The position numbers and the translations under genes were made by a program. A stretch of DNA of 64,000 nt. Origin: Marasmius tenuissimus. Taxonomy: Eukaryota; Basidiomycota; Agaricomycetes; Agaricales; Marasmiaceae. The stretch lies in the NCBI GenBank assembly GCA_029532415.1, contig JAQOTA010000057.1, positions 310,001 through 374,000 of the forward strand. Direction: 5' to 3'. Below the pieces are notes generated by a model. It was not told the origin of the DNA. It made no database searches and saw only the letters and a program-made list of their open reading frames with translations. Positions 47,220 through 59,195 of the stretch are shown here, piece after piece. Every line of letters begins with the position of its first letter. The stretch's first letter is position 1.

Positions 47220-48751
47220 CTAGAGAGTCCCTTTGAGAGGGTTGGCTTTCCGGGTCAGCCTTGTTTTTATCTTGGTGGTTGAAAGTCGACATCTGGTGGG
47301 TAATGAGCGCATGAGAGATCGACAACTTGACTGATAAAGCCCACCCCTTACCTCGACCCGCACATCGACGGTGGTTGGATTACTGAAGGGTGTCGTCGTA
47401 TGGTTGAAGGAAGGCATTGTAGGTGGTAAAGAACCCGAACTGGGGAGTGATTCATTGGGACATGCCCAGTAGCTGAACAGACTGGACTCACAATATCTGA
47501 GGCGCTCCAGTCACATAGGTATTCAGGCGACGGACGACACGGCATGCAGCGATGGTCGCGAATGTCGTAGCGGGGATGCTAAGATTCCGTTGGCATGTCA
47601 GTACGAGTCCCTGGATATCTTTGGAATGTAGGGGCGACGGGAAGCGATATAACGTACTCTGCTATGAGCGCCATAACAGGGTTGAGGTCGAGGAGCGAAA
47701 AGATCTGTTGAGACTGTTTGATGGGAATGTTTCCTACAAGTCAATTGGGATTGCATACCACCGCAATGAGATTCATGAGAAAGCTGCGGGTAGAACCATT
47801 AGTTGACGTGCAGTACTGCGAGATACGGAATTGTGAAGTAGACGTACGCAATAGCGAAATAAGCCAAGCCATCCTTGAACAGCAATGTGACAAGGCCGCT
47901 CCGCGCAATCTTACGATTGATATAGGTCTTGTACGCAGTCAGGACCAAGACAATGAAGTCTACCCCCATAGTATAAATGTACATGGCCGCAAAGATTTCT
48001 GATTCAATGGACGCGGTGACACAGCCGGCCCCGTCGACGTATGCCGCTTTCACGTTGAACATGGAACGGATAATGATGCCAAATTGTCCCAGGATAATGA
48101 CCACGAGTCCAATGCTAATGTATGTGTTGGCCCAGACTGCCATTCTTCGGACGGGATACGAACGTGAGCGAAACGGCGCGAGGAGCAAGCAGATGGGTTG
48201 ACTGACGTGCGAATAGCTAAGTTGACACTGGCCACACCGAGCGCGGTGTTACCTAGAACTTGAAGAACCTGATACAGAGCTTGACAGTTGATTGGTCTAA
48301 AGCAGGTTGGTCGGCTTGAAATAAAATCAATAGCGAAACATTCCTTACTCCCGGATGTCCAACGCGATTATGAACCCACTAAGACCGATGAGCATCGCAT
48401 ACCGACCCCAGAAGTAGAAGACCTGTCCATCGATACAAGGGAGCTTAGTGGCTAGTTCGGTCGAGAGATAGTGTAACTCACGTATGGCCAGCGAAACTTC
48501 TTCTTGCCCGTGACGAACATCCAATCGAATTCGAGGCTGGTGACCCATTCCCATCTACTCTCTTACAGTCAGGTTCCTACGTTCGAAATCTCGTCAGGTT
48601 GCACGAACATATAAAGCCCTAAGAGGGCGTGCAGGAAACGGTCAAATGACACTAGTGAAAAACGAGAGTTAACATACAAATTCAAACATGCATGAAGGTT
48701 TCACATACGAGCATTAGCGGCCAACGTCTCCGGCGAGTGCCAATCGACCAT
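47220..48751 (-). CDS. Multi-pass (about seven-helix) membrane protein, unnamed agaricomycete family
   Basis: Eleven small exons: 48751-48709, 48651-48609, 48554-48482, 48422-48349, 48296-48207, 48144-47848, 47783-47759, 47704-47658, 47578-47492, 47439-47352 and 47270-47220; 305 aa in one frame. It starts MVDWHSPETLAANAR. Hydrophobic segments include FLHALLGLYI, YAMLIGLSGFIIALDI, LGNTALGVASVNLAIRT, YISIGLVVIILGQFGIII, IYTMGVDFIVLVLTAY, LAYFAIAFLMNLIAVV and LDLNPVMALIADIPA. Conserved NCQALYQ and ACRVVRRL motifs match a widespread basidiomycete membrane family of unknown role. The C-terminus is Ser/Thr/Pro-rich. A receptor-like role is possible but not shown. Confidence 0.85.
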
Positions 48752-50487
48752 TTTGTGTCCTGTTAGGTCAGTGAGGGGAATAAGGGAAGAGAAGAGTCAC
48801 CCAGCAGTTTTAAAGTAGTGGAGCACATCGTGAGCCGAGGCAGGACAACGGGCGAGCCTATTCGACATGAATAGATCTAACCCTATCAGGGTGAAGCGTG
48901 ACTGAATGCCTTAAGTTTTTGTATCATTATCCCTGCACATGGAAGGAGGCCGGGAGGGACCAGGGCAGCATTTTCCGGATGACAGAAAATGACAACATAG
49001 TCATCTAGAACAAAGCAGATGTAAGACGGTGTCCAGTTGAGCACCACGGCGAGCAAGTTTTCGTTGTTCATTGCGGAAATTAACGTTCCGTTGGCGAAAT
49101 AGATTAGACAGTCGCCACCGCGCCCAGCCTGCCCGACAGACTCAGAGGACAGCACCCAAACAGCACCGCCTCCGAACGACCTCGGAGGATTAAGATGCCG
49201 ACATCTGTTGTGCAAAAGGTACCGAGAGTTCATTACCGAATGTCAGGGCTCGTGTTGGACTCGTGTATTGAGGATGCAGCGGAGGATTCCTGCCGAGACT
49301 GAGCGGCCTTGGGTCTGCAAGTATCATTCGCACGTGCCACATGGAGGAGGTAGTTCGAACCAACACTCCAAGTATGCGAACTACTTAGAATACCAGGGCC
49401 AAATCACACCCGAGATTGAGACGCGTTTCCCCTACAACCCCATTTGTACTCAAACAATTAGCACGGAATAGTAAGGAAAAGGACGGGCGCCAGCTTAACC
49501 ATGCTGGCTTTGACCTCACAGCCAGCATCAGTGAGTTACGACAGTCCTTGCAGATCGGAACTTGCCTTACTGGTGAGTTGTCCACGGTCTCCGCAGCTCC
49601 TCCGTCATTCCCTCTCGTCTCTCGCCTGCAAGGCATGTTCCAAGTACTGATCATGCTAAAGTGTGTCTTGCTGAGCAAAGGCAATCCAGTGGATTTCTGA
49701 CCAGAACTACCCGCCCACCAGCGGGAATGGAGCTGATCATCCGAAACGCGCATCGGACTCCCTTGAACAGGCGTGGCGGTCTGGGTGACGAGCTACCTGA
49801 ACATTCTTCGTGTCAGTTTGAATCTGAAGAGGGGCTTTCGCCTGTTGTCCGAATGTTCTAGACCCACGAGGATCATGTTTTGAGCGTTAGATGTTGGCGG
49901 GGTATTAATGAAACTATAACTTCTGAGCTTGTTAAGTAGCAAGTTTTAAGAATGAAACGTGCCTCTACGCATCTCTATCCAGTAAGAATGTCGATGAGAG
50001 ATGGCCATATTATCAACGGGTAATCTTTTTATTCTGCATGAGGTCTGAGTTTGTAGACTGACTCACATCAATGCGGGAAGAAAAGGAACTCTGAGCATTC
50101 CAAAAAATCGATATGAAAGCTTGCTGGGCATCGAGCTCGAGCACGGTAGCAGCCAACACACCATGTAGCCGAATTACAAGTTTTCCAGTAGCGCAGGGCA
50201 CGCAGATTCTAATTATTGTATGGTGATGGGAGCATGCTACTGGGCTACTCCACTATTTCAAGAGATTCTAATCCACCTGCAAAGCCAAAGAAAATTTGAA
50301 TGGTCCTTCAAGTGAATAATGAGCTTACCAGTGACTTTTAATTTCCCAGACCTCCGTTACTGGACCAGCAGGTGTAGCCACCAGACCAGCCCTGCAGTAG
50401 TCACATGTATGATGTCTAGCATGTAGCTCAGACACGATCACAATTATCTAGGTGTTTTTGTTGCTCCGACATGACTCTAGCTACATT
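48752..50487. other. Intergenic region, no supportable gene
   Basis: About 1.7 kb. ORFs of up to about 120 codons overlap on both strands at 48886-49233 and 49385-49753, but none shows a recognisable family or splice-consistent extension. AT-rich repeats begin near 50170. Confidence 0.5.
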
Positions 50488-52200
50488 TCATCTGCCGTAT
50501 TCGAGTAGCTCCTTTGGATTCAAGATTGCCACCTTTACCTCCCGTTCAGCAAAGCCAATTCCATCGACAATTGATATGGTGACCTCGGTGTTTCCACTAG
50601 AATCACACAGGAGGATGTATGAGTTCAATATACACTTGACAGAGCAAGGTTTCCCGCCCTTGACACTTGAAGATTGATCATTTTTCACAGTTGAGCAGGT
50701 ACCAATGACACCGGACCCCGGGGCGTGGTAGGAGGTGAGCATATTTAAACCATTTTGTATTATATGACCACTGGAATTGTCGAAAATACAGTTGCAGTGC
50801 TCTAAGCTAATACCGGTGTATAACTCCGTGACTGTAGCCTGACCTCGAGTGGTGATAAGGCTGTTTTCCGGTGCGCAGACAAGTCGGGGTCTCGAACTTT
50901 GTTGGCCTGTTGGTGGTCAGAACTTAGGGCTATTTCATGATGCAAATGCACCAGTGGGGAGTGGCGCCACTGAGAGGGGCTGTACTCGGAAGGTCTGACT
51001 TCAACCAATGTCGCTGTACACTCTGTAGTGCCTCAATCAAGCCAGGAGTTGTGACTCTCAGTGGGATCTCGACATTAGCGCCCAACCGGCACCTCGGCAA
51101 CTCAGATAGCCGGGCTATGTCTCCAACAATCGTATGGCGGCACCACAACTCCTGCAAGGGTATAGAGCCAGTATTTGGTATCCGAGGTCCTCAAGCAGCC
51201 TACCTGAGTTATACAGCAGTTCACTCCCGAGCCTGACCCTGAATAGCATCCAATCTATGAGCTGCCCCTTTTATGCTACCTCATATCAACTCGCGAAAGG
51301 CCTCTGAACTGGGATGATTGTCCCGACCATTTCAAAAAATCTGGGAAAATCACAGCTAATTACTCCATGAATTTATCGATGATTCACCAGCTCCGCTGCT
51401 TGATTTTTGAGCCTCGGACGTTGAAAAGAAATAAAACACTGTTATCCGAGATCGCCGGTGGATCCCCCGCATCGTCCATCGAATATCCGCAGAATTTTTT
51501 GCCCTGCACCTTGCTGGACCGGTTTTAAGGCATTATTAGATATCATATGGTAACTCTGAACCATTTTAGCCGCTTTATGTCGCGATTTCGGCGAGACAAG
51601 TGAGAAGGGATTTGAACAAATGAAATCAAACCTTCTGAACTTGAACTTGCGGAAACAGTGCCCCAATGTGGTGGGGTCAAAGGCAAGCCTGAACAAAAAG
51701 TATTACAAGTTGAATAATTCATTGTGCAGATCACTGGAGGAGTACTATTTGACAATAAGTACTGGGCTACCAAGGGATGCTGCGTGAATTCATTTTGAAT
51801 AAGACCTCCCAGGGCTTAGTAGTTGTCTATCCTAAGCACTGTGAGCACAGCTGTGTATGTTGCTTATGACTGCCTTTGGATGCTGAGGGCAGTGAAGTTC
51901 AATAGGGCTGCAGAGCATGCATGTGGTTTGCTGATACCAGGGGCTGCTAGCGAGTGATTCCGCGCGACTAGCGCATCGGGTTTTTTCGAGTAGACGGCCC
52001 TCGGGGCAGGAGGATTTCAATCATCTACCATGTGGAAATATGGTTCACTGCGCACTGAAAGGATTCTAATTCTCCGCGCCAGTGACTTTTAATTCCTTGT
52101 ATGATGATGAAAACTGAATGGGCGGTAGGAGCTTGAAATGCACTGCTCATAATTAGAATCTACGTGCCCTACGGTACAAGGTTTAATTACAATTATCTTA
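50170..52200. repeat. AT-rich region with degenerate inverted and direct repeats
   Basis: Sequence at about 50172-50216 (gcagggcacgcagattctaattat) matches the reverse complement of about 52149-52195 (ataattagaatctacgtgccct). Further copies of gattctaat occur at about 50264 and 52062, and ccagtgacttttaatt is present at both 50328 and 52078. This may be a decayed 2-kb element with inverted ends. Confidence 0.5.
50488..51236 (-). CDS. Possible hypothetical gene, low confidence
   Basis: On the minus strand the last segment, about 50488-50840, reads as a plausible protein with several cysteines: ATVTELYTGISLEHCNC, GSGVIGTCSTV, GKPCSVKCILNSYILLC, TEVTISIVDGIGFAEREV, then a stop at 50488. A possible acceptor (gaggtcag) precedes it. 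An upstream segment near 51156-50960 reads ELWCRHTIVGDIARL and VTTPGLIEALQSVQ. I could not connect these into a complete gene or name a family. It could equally be a chance ORF or part of a mobile element. Confidence 0.25.
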
Positions 52201-52843
52201 CATGGTCTCCTCTAGCAGCTCCGTTCCGCACAATTAGGGTTTCCTTCGGCGCCTGTGAACATTTGTGAAGCAGAGGGGAATGATAATCGAGCCTCACAAA
52301 GAATATTCTATGTGATGTAATGAACTACTCTTCCTCCTCCCGCCCGGATTGGACCTTTATGGGACACTCTGTTTCACTTACAGACTCCAGATGCAGGTTC
52401 CACCAACCTCGCCCCTGCTGTACTCATAGCCATTGCCATGGCATCTTCTGAGTGACAGCGGTTGAGCAGCCCTGCATTCCTCGGAGAAATTGGCGGATTG
52501 GAGATGAATTCGGTTAGCCAGCCCAGAAGCCAGCCTGAGCCCTGAGGGAGTGCCACGGCTCAGCGTTGAATGATGTTTGATCTAGTTGAGTTTGCTGATA
52601 TTCACCCTCAAGCGAAACAATTTGGAGTGGAAAAAGATCCATACGAAGTCCCGGTCATGGAAGTGGTTGCGGTTGATTGTATAGAGGAGACTGAGGTCGT
52701 CTAAGAGGGCAACGTGGCATCGACAAAGCACATCGTTTGGTTGGGGACACAGTCGCATGTATGGACAGGAGTAGCCTATTCGCAGTTTACCGGCTGGGTG
52801 ATGGCAGAGGTTGAAGTCAGTTCAAAGTCGTTCTGGACGTTGG
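51240..52843. other. Gene-free, AT-rich intergenic region
   Basis: No supportable gene. It overlaps the right half of the repeat region described at 50170-52200. Confidence 0.5.
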
Positions 52844-53712
52844 ACCCTAGCTAGTGTTGCCGCAAGGCAAGTCCAGGGCAAGGCCGAGGCACCCAATTTG
52901 GACGCCTTGATCTGACTTGCCTCAACTTGCCTCGGGCCCATCATTTGCCTTGCACCTTTTTTGGTAAGCTATACCGTTCTCACTGACAATAGATTTAAGA
53001 AGATAGGCACTTATTTTCTATGCTTACTGCGACTCTCCATGTTCATGAGCAATGCTACCGTCTTACAACCACTCAAGAAGACACATAAAAGGCGGAACTC
53101 GACGAGATATTGTCATGTCTCTGGAGGTTGTCTGTTATGTAATTCAGAATTCTGACCGATACCCTTCCCGTTTCGGAATTGTCTGATTCTACCTAATATA
53201 GTAAGGTAGGGGCAGTCCATATCGCGCGAACGTCACGTGATCGATTGAGCACCTTCCAAACCTGGAAGACGAGGTTTGTTTGCAACCTTCAGCTCGACCA
53301 AGAACAGCAGAAGCTTCGTCATACCGACAGTCTTCTCTTTACTACCGATGAAACCTTTAGATGATTTTTTGTTTCATTTAGTGAATATCCCACTGACTAG
53401 ATGCACATTTATTGCTCATTGTGGCTGAATCTCAGTCAAACCCTATCTCTTCAACCGTATCGTCAATTTTCTTCAAATTTTGGGAATCCTTAGGTTGAGA
53501 ACAGGAATTTCCTTCGATTGTCGTACTCACGAGCTCCACGATACATCAATGGACTACTCACAGACCAAAAAGCCCTCTCTTCGCCCAAAAAGGCAAGTCA
53601 AATCAGGCCACGTGACGTTCGCGCGATATGGACTGCCCCTACCTTATGTGCCCGAGGCAAGGCAAGGCAAGGCGTCAAGGCGCCTCTGCCTCGCGGCAAC
53701 ACTAACCCTAGC
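52844..53712. mobile_element. hAT-type non-autonomous transposon with 8-bp target duplication
   Basis: The element runs 52852-53704 (853 bp). Its ends are tagtgttgccgc and the inverted gcggcaacacta, followed inward by ggcaagg-rich sub-terminal repeats at both ends. It is flanked by a perfect direct repeat ACCCTAGC at 52844-52851 and 53705-53712. Terminal tagtgttgcc plus an 8-bp duplication fits the hAT superfamily. No transposase is encoded, and a second inverted-repeat element is nested inside. Confidence 0.85.
53202..53646. mobile_element. Nested MITE-like element with perfect 38-bp inverted repeats
   Basis: Positions 53202-53239 (taaggtaggggcagtcc ... cgtcacgtg) are exactly the reverse complement of 53609-53646. 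The outermost bases are TA at both ends, which could be a TA target duplication typical of the Tc1/mariner class. The interior of about 370 bases has no transposase. It lies within the hAT-type element, so it inserted later or was carried as part of it. Confidence 0.75.
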
Positions 53713-54064
53713 CAAACCCGGGCCTGATCGGAGTTACACGGACCGTGCCGCTTTCGCTGACAAATACTGTCGGAAAAATCCTGCCGGTTTGATAAGAGCT
53801 GATAAGGGTCGTAAGGCTCGATAAGATAAAGTTGAATATAAGCGCTTACGATAAACGGGGACTTGTCACAAGAGGTGGGCAGAGCCAACAGATCCCTCAA
53901 CCACTTCAGAATTTCTGCATAATATCTTACTATGTGTATACTAGTACAATTATCGATGACTTGCTTTGACTTCTTGACCTGTTTTAGTACCTTGGGATAT
54001 GTTTTTGTATGCTGGCAGTGTGCTTATGAGGCCTTGTGGGCGCTTGCAAGGCGCAGGCAATTTC

Positions 54065-54408
54065 CAGCTAACAATGAAACCCTAGCATAATTCGCACGGC
54101 CCCCACCTTCACTGATCTGTTTAGTTCCAAACAACCGCACATGGCCAAAATACAAGTACCTATGCACCACACATGCCTCTCGTGGTCAGGAATACTGAGA
54201 TAATGTTGCTCTATAGCTTCAGGATGGATTTGCAGCCTTTTGGTCACGATGGTTGTGGTTGAATGTCGTTGGGACATTGTAAGTTCATTGTACGTCGCAG
54301 AAGTCGCCACGCGATTACCATTGAGCTAGCCACGCGTCTCTGTTTGGTTATAAACAGATCAGTGAAGGTGGGAGTCGTGCGAATTATGCTAGGGTTTCAT
54401 TGTTAGCT
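54065..54408. mobile_element. MITE-like element with 59-bp inverted repeats
   Basis: Positions 54065-54123 (cagctaacaatgaaacccta ... actgatctgttta) match the reverse complement of 54350-54408 with only two mismatches. The interior is about 226 bases, non-coding. No unambiguous target-site duplication; a TA just inside each end is compatible with a TA-type insertion. Confidence 0.75.
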
Positions 54409-56241
54409 GTCATAAATTACGGCGCCCAATCTATCATGGAGCCTTACGGAGCAAATCGGCCCTTATAAGCGGTCAGGAGGGCGGTCGGCATTGCAAGGCG
54501 GCCAACAAATTTCCGACATTTTAAAGCGAAGTCTTGTTCAAGCTGAGGTTGTACTAGTAGACATGCTGCCATCGTCACCAAATCGTCATTTCAACCTCTC
54601 GACTGTTTCTTCTTCCATTATCTTCTAACTGATCATCCAGCCAAACTCAAGACAAACGGTGCTGATAATCTCTACCTGAGAATGGAGCCGTGTGGAAGGC
54701 AGCGGTGCGCCTCCTCATTTTCCAGAATACTGCAGGCTAAGTAAGTAGCTTCCGCTTAGCCTGGACTCACCCATAATTCTCCTTATAGCTTCTTATTAAA
54801 GACCATCGTTACTGGAGATGGCTAGGACAATCTTCTCGAATCGTAAGTTTCTGAGAATTTTTCCTTTGCACAGCAGATCATTTTCTCGCCTGCGCTGAGC
54901 GCTGAAACCTCAATATCGAAAGGCGTCGATTGCTGTTCAGTTCCTCCTGGGCCCAACAGCGATTTGGTCATTTTCGGTTCAACAGAAATTGCTGTGGCGA
55001 TCCCCATGGACGCGAGGTGCAGCCGTGATTGTAGGATGTTCTATGATCGAACAAGACATCCCGCAGAGTTTGATCACGATGGTGAATTTGGTGAGTTGCA
55101 ATCATTCCTAGTGAACCTATTCTTCGTTAAAGGTTATTTTTCCTTCGAAGACGGAGAGAACGCTGTCTAGCGGACCACCGGCGAGTCAAATTCTCCACCT
55201 ACGACCGTGCCCACTTTTAGAGGGGGCCAGGGAAGCTGAGGTAGTGGTGACCAGGCCGAGAGGAGATCATACTCTACTTGTCCAAGAGTGAAAGCGCATT
55301 GGCCGAGAAGGTTACGGACATGTCGGGTATTGCAGCCCCGCGTTCAGTCGCAAAAAAAAAAGAGAAATGGATGTTCCAAGTTTTCAATCATTTTCTCGAT
55401 TTCTGTTGTAGGGAATTTGCCAAATAATCTCTTTCTACCTTGCATCCGTTGATGGTATCCGACAGGCGTTATATGGATGGCCCCAAACTGCTTGAAGTAT
55501 CAACGCGCGCTTGTCCGCAATCGATCACCTTCACGGGTCTGTGACTGTCCTCCTCCGATGTTCGTGTCGTTGGTTATAGGGGACTAGTTCTTGGCTCGTT
55601 CGTTGTCTCGTTTGCCGTTGGAAGCACCTCGAGTCATCGTCTTCGGGTCCGAAATTGGGATGGAGTGGTTGTGGTCTGTTGTGATCGCCAGGACCCCTGA
55701 GAGTCCCGTGGGTATTGAGCGCACAAGATTCGACTGTTTTTTTTTTCGGATGAGAGGGCCAAAATCGCCCCATCATCCGGATTTTCGCCCAGGATATCAA
55801 CACAGTAGTATCCAGCTCCGCACACGAGTTAAGAGCTTCCGCTTCAGCCCCTTTGATTTTCTTCGAAATAGTGCCGAAACTTGGCGTCAAACAGTGCTAA
55901 GCCAGATGGTACTTCGGTGGAGGCCATTCGATAGTCTCCTCGGAGGGGTCAAGGTCTGAAAAAGGCCGGCGTACGAAATCGGAAAGTTCAACTGAATCGG
56001 TATCCAGGATGAATCCATCAAAGCATCGATTTTTCCGTACAAGTTCATACGAAATCTGAGCCAGAACGTCCGGATTTTCTCATAGGAGTTTTACGAAACT
56101 CACGCCAAAAATGTTCAACATGATACGTAGGATAAGTTGGCACTCCCAGGGGTCCTATAGTAGCTCTACTGATACGTCCACGTTCGTTTCGTTTACTGAT
56201 CGCTATACACCACGTCTTCCCTTTCTCTTTCTACAATCTCC
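54409..56241. other. Gene-free intergenic region
   Basis: About 1.8 kb upstream of FSHVEG copy D. Short ORFs at 54822-55170 and 55531-55959 overlap on opposite strands and show no recognisable family. Confidence 0.5.
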
Positions 56242-58292
56242 ATGTCCACCGAATTCTTTCGGAAAGCGCAGCACTTGAAGATCAACAGTGGCAGCGGCAG
56301 CTTCAGTCATGTCGAGGGAAACCAGGTGAATTACTCGACTACGATCGTTCATAGAGAGGAGAGGGAAGGCACAATTTTTGATGAGGTACGTGGACAGACC
56401 GTATAGTTGTGTCGGCGGGGGAGACTGACATACTTTACCTTTGCTAGGTTCGCAATGTGAAGCGTGGTGATATTTGCAAGATTCGAGATATCCATGTCGA
56501 GAAATATCGGGACTTATACCGTAACTACTGGCGGTCCTACTGGCGGGGGAGAAGGCGCAATGTCGACAAGACGGTTTCCTTGGCCGAGCTCGACGGAACA
56601 TACGGCAGACTATTCACTGTGGTATCGTATGCTGGGCCTGAGGCGCGCGAGGTACTCTCCACTCCCGGGTCGATCTTGAATAGCACTAAGGATGCTTATG
56701 CATTGCTTCTAGGAATTCGAAGAGAATTTTCGGTGGTTTTTGAGTGCAGTGTAAGTCTAATCACGGTTACAAACACCTATGGACTTACATCACAGCAGGA
56801 GCTCAAATACACTCCAAGTATATGCTATCGACAAGGGATCGGTACCATCCCTCATTTTCTGGAATGGTATGTGATCGTATTCACGTTGATGGAGCTCAAG
56901 ATTCTGTAACAGAGCTGGTTCCAACTGGACACTTTGAAAGAAGGTTAGGGCTATGGAGTAGATTGTATCTCTATAGCCTAAGCGTAAGTAAACGGAGTCA
57001 TGATTCCGAAGTAACTCAAACATTTGCCACGATAGGTACAATTGGGTTGCGAACGTCAAGAGCTGTGGATTGACAACGCCAGAGGACTGGTGTGTCGAGG
57101 TCCGTGTGCAGGGCCAGACATACCTTTTCCTTCGCTGACGTTCGGAGGCTCCGACGGTCACCTCGGTGCTTTGATAATCAATAACCTGCCGGCTGCCGTC
57201 GAAACCATCCAAGAGGATATTTTCCTACGCTTCTTGGCGAGCTGCAAGTCGAAAGAGATTGATCGTTTTTTCCTGCATGCAATCAAAATAGTTTTCGGTT
57301 CTGGGTTTTCTGTGGATTTCACAAAAGTCCGGCAGCCAACTTTACTCTCGAGTTCGACGGATGCTCCAATTGCCATTGCTGATTCTGCCTGGGAGGCTGG
57401 CGGCTGTCTTTCGGAGAGAAGATTGCTGAAAAATGGGTTGACCAGGTCGGTTCCTAGCTAAGCAAATGCTTCTTTGCCTGACCTGGTTGTTCTATAGGTT
57501 CACACTCGCACCCAGACAATTTGAAAGTGATTTCTCTTTGAACTGGAATCAGCTTGCAGGGGACGTACAGTGGTTGTTGCAAGCATGGAGTTTTTTTTAC
57601 GCTAGTGGAATCACTCTCGAGGACGATTTAAGTGTCTACAGTGCGCCATTTCTTTGTGCCTTAGTTCAACGTGCTAACAGTATTCAGGGGTTCGTTGGCC
57701 CTCAGCAGAACTGCACGGCTCCCTCTCAAGGTCCCGACTCAGATATGAACAACAATGTCAACATCCAATTTACCTGTTTATCCATTCGTCTCCTCCAAAC
57801 TGGCCTCCCAATCAGCTCAATGCCAACTACAATGTCTCCGACCTTCACTACTGGTCTTTCCAGGAAGATGGCCAGTCTTCTCTACCTCCTGGGGACCTCG
57901 GCCTCCCCATCAACCTCAAATCAATCTATCATTTACAGTCATCATTATCACGACAAAACAATGTTTACAAACTCATACATGACTATCAACGCATCAGAGG
58001 CTTCGACCCAACTACTACCGCTTTTGCTCGACATCACGGGTATCCGATATTCCACGCCGTAAGCAACTCCGATCGCCTCCATGAGGTTTCATTCGGCAAG
58101 TCCACTCAGACTCCAGTCCAGATACCAGCACACCTGACTCCTAATTTCATTGCCGCAGAAGCACCATTTTATAAACAGCCGTCCCCGCCTCCATACACCA
58201 GAGATTTTCCCGCTAGGCTAGTGTTGCCAACAGTCGGCGCGGTTCGGTCCCGAGCTTTACCCACTCTTCCATCTGTACGTAGGTAGACATTG
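56242..58292 (+). CDS. FSHVEG-family protein, copy D (intact, unknown function)
   Basis: Eight exons: 56242-56385, 56448-56651, 56713-56750, 56799-56866, 56913-56983, 57036-57445, 57498-57640 and 57688-58292, giving 560 aa. Exons 2, 3 and 4 equal those of copy A in length (204, 38, 68). Blocks in order: MSTEFFRKAQHLKI and GSFSHVEGNQ; KRGDICKIRDIH; NVDKTVSLAELDG; GRLFTVVSYAGPEARE; SLIFWNGELVPTGHFE; LWIDNARGLVCRGPCAGPDIPF; ETIQEDIFLRFLASCKSKEIDR; LKNGLTR; GITLEDDLSVY; HPIYLFIHSSPP; YWSFQEDGQSSLPP; RGFDPTTTAFARHHGY. The C-terminal 90 residues are Pro-rich and not shared with copy C. No signal peptide or membrane helix. Tail-to-tail with the F-box pseudogene at 59196-60918. Confidence 0.78.
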
Positions 58293-59195
58293 AGGTGCAT
58301 TCCGGAACCGGCGTTCAGTTCGTGGACCATGCCGTGTAATAAATTCTTCTTTCCTTCCGTCATCAAATAAGTGCTCTGACGCTAGAGGTAAAATCTTCTC
58401 GTTTCTCAAGCCTAATGGCCATGAAACTCGAAAGCCTAGCGGATCTAAACTACCCAGCCTAACGGCTATTTGAAAAAAATGCCTAGCGGCTCAGCTTCAG
58501 CTGTAAAACAAACCCTCCAAACCTCATCCGACCAGATTGTCAATCCAGCTACGGTAACTCCTCCGTACTAGTCTCGTGAAACCAGACTGACGATATACGC
58601 TGACGATCGCAAGCGATGTTGCAAACCTGTGAGGCATTTGTATTCGTGGACTAGTCATCCCACACCACCACTGGGCCGTGCGGGATATGGTGCAAACGGC
58701 CCAGACACCACTACTGTTGGACAAGACAAATAGCACATGCAGTCTTGATCATTTCACTTAAGTACCTCACAGAAAAACATAGACATAGATCAGAATCCTT
58801 AGACCGATAGTCTATAGGGTCAAAATTGACAGAGTTTTTTGACGATGTTTGGCCAATTTGGCGCGGCACGTCTAAGCGCCCTTCAAGCGCCGGTCGATCG
58901 CCGGTTAGCGCCAGTCTGGCAGTTGTTCTGAGGGTCCCCGAAGGCTATGAAGAGAGTTGAATGGAATCCTGAGCCTCAACAAAGGGGGGCGGGGGTCGCC
59001 TGTTTTCTGGAGCTCCAAAGCCACCGAGGTGGGCGCTCAAAATAGGCGCGCAGACCTGTTGCTGTTGGGTATTTGGCGGGTGTCCAAAGTAGCGGTGACT
59101 GGTCCATTTGCACCACACAATAAGTTACTTCTACTAGGCGTGTCGTGAAAGTAATATGCTAGCTATATTGTATGTTGCATATATACGAGCCCAGA
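58293..59195. other. Intergenic region between convergent genes
   Basis: About 900 bases of 3' flanking sequence. Short scattered repeats of gcctagcgg occur at about 58434-58495. No gene. Confidence 0.5.

Noticed and set aside
48886..49753. ORFs of about 115-122 codons on the minus strand
   Set aside because: No recognisable family, no convincing start or splice extension, and equally long ORFs on the opposite strand.
54822..55959. Short ORFs on both strands
   Set aside because: Overlapping on opposite strands with no conserved motif; not supportable as genes.
58218..58232. tagtgttgccaac resembling a hAT terminus
   Set aside because: It lies in the open last exon of FSHVEG copy D, and no matching inverted end or target duplication was found downstream.
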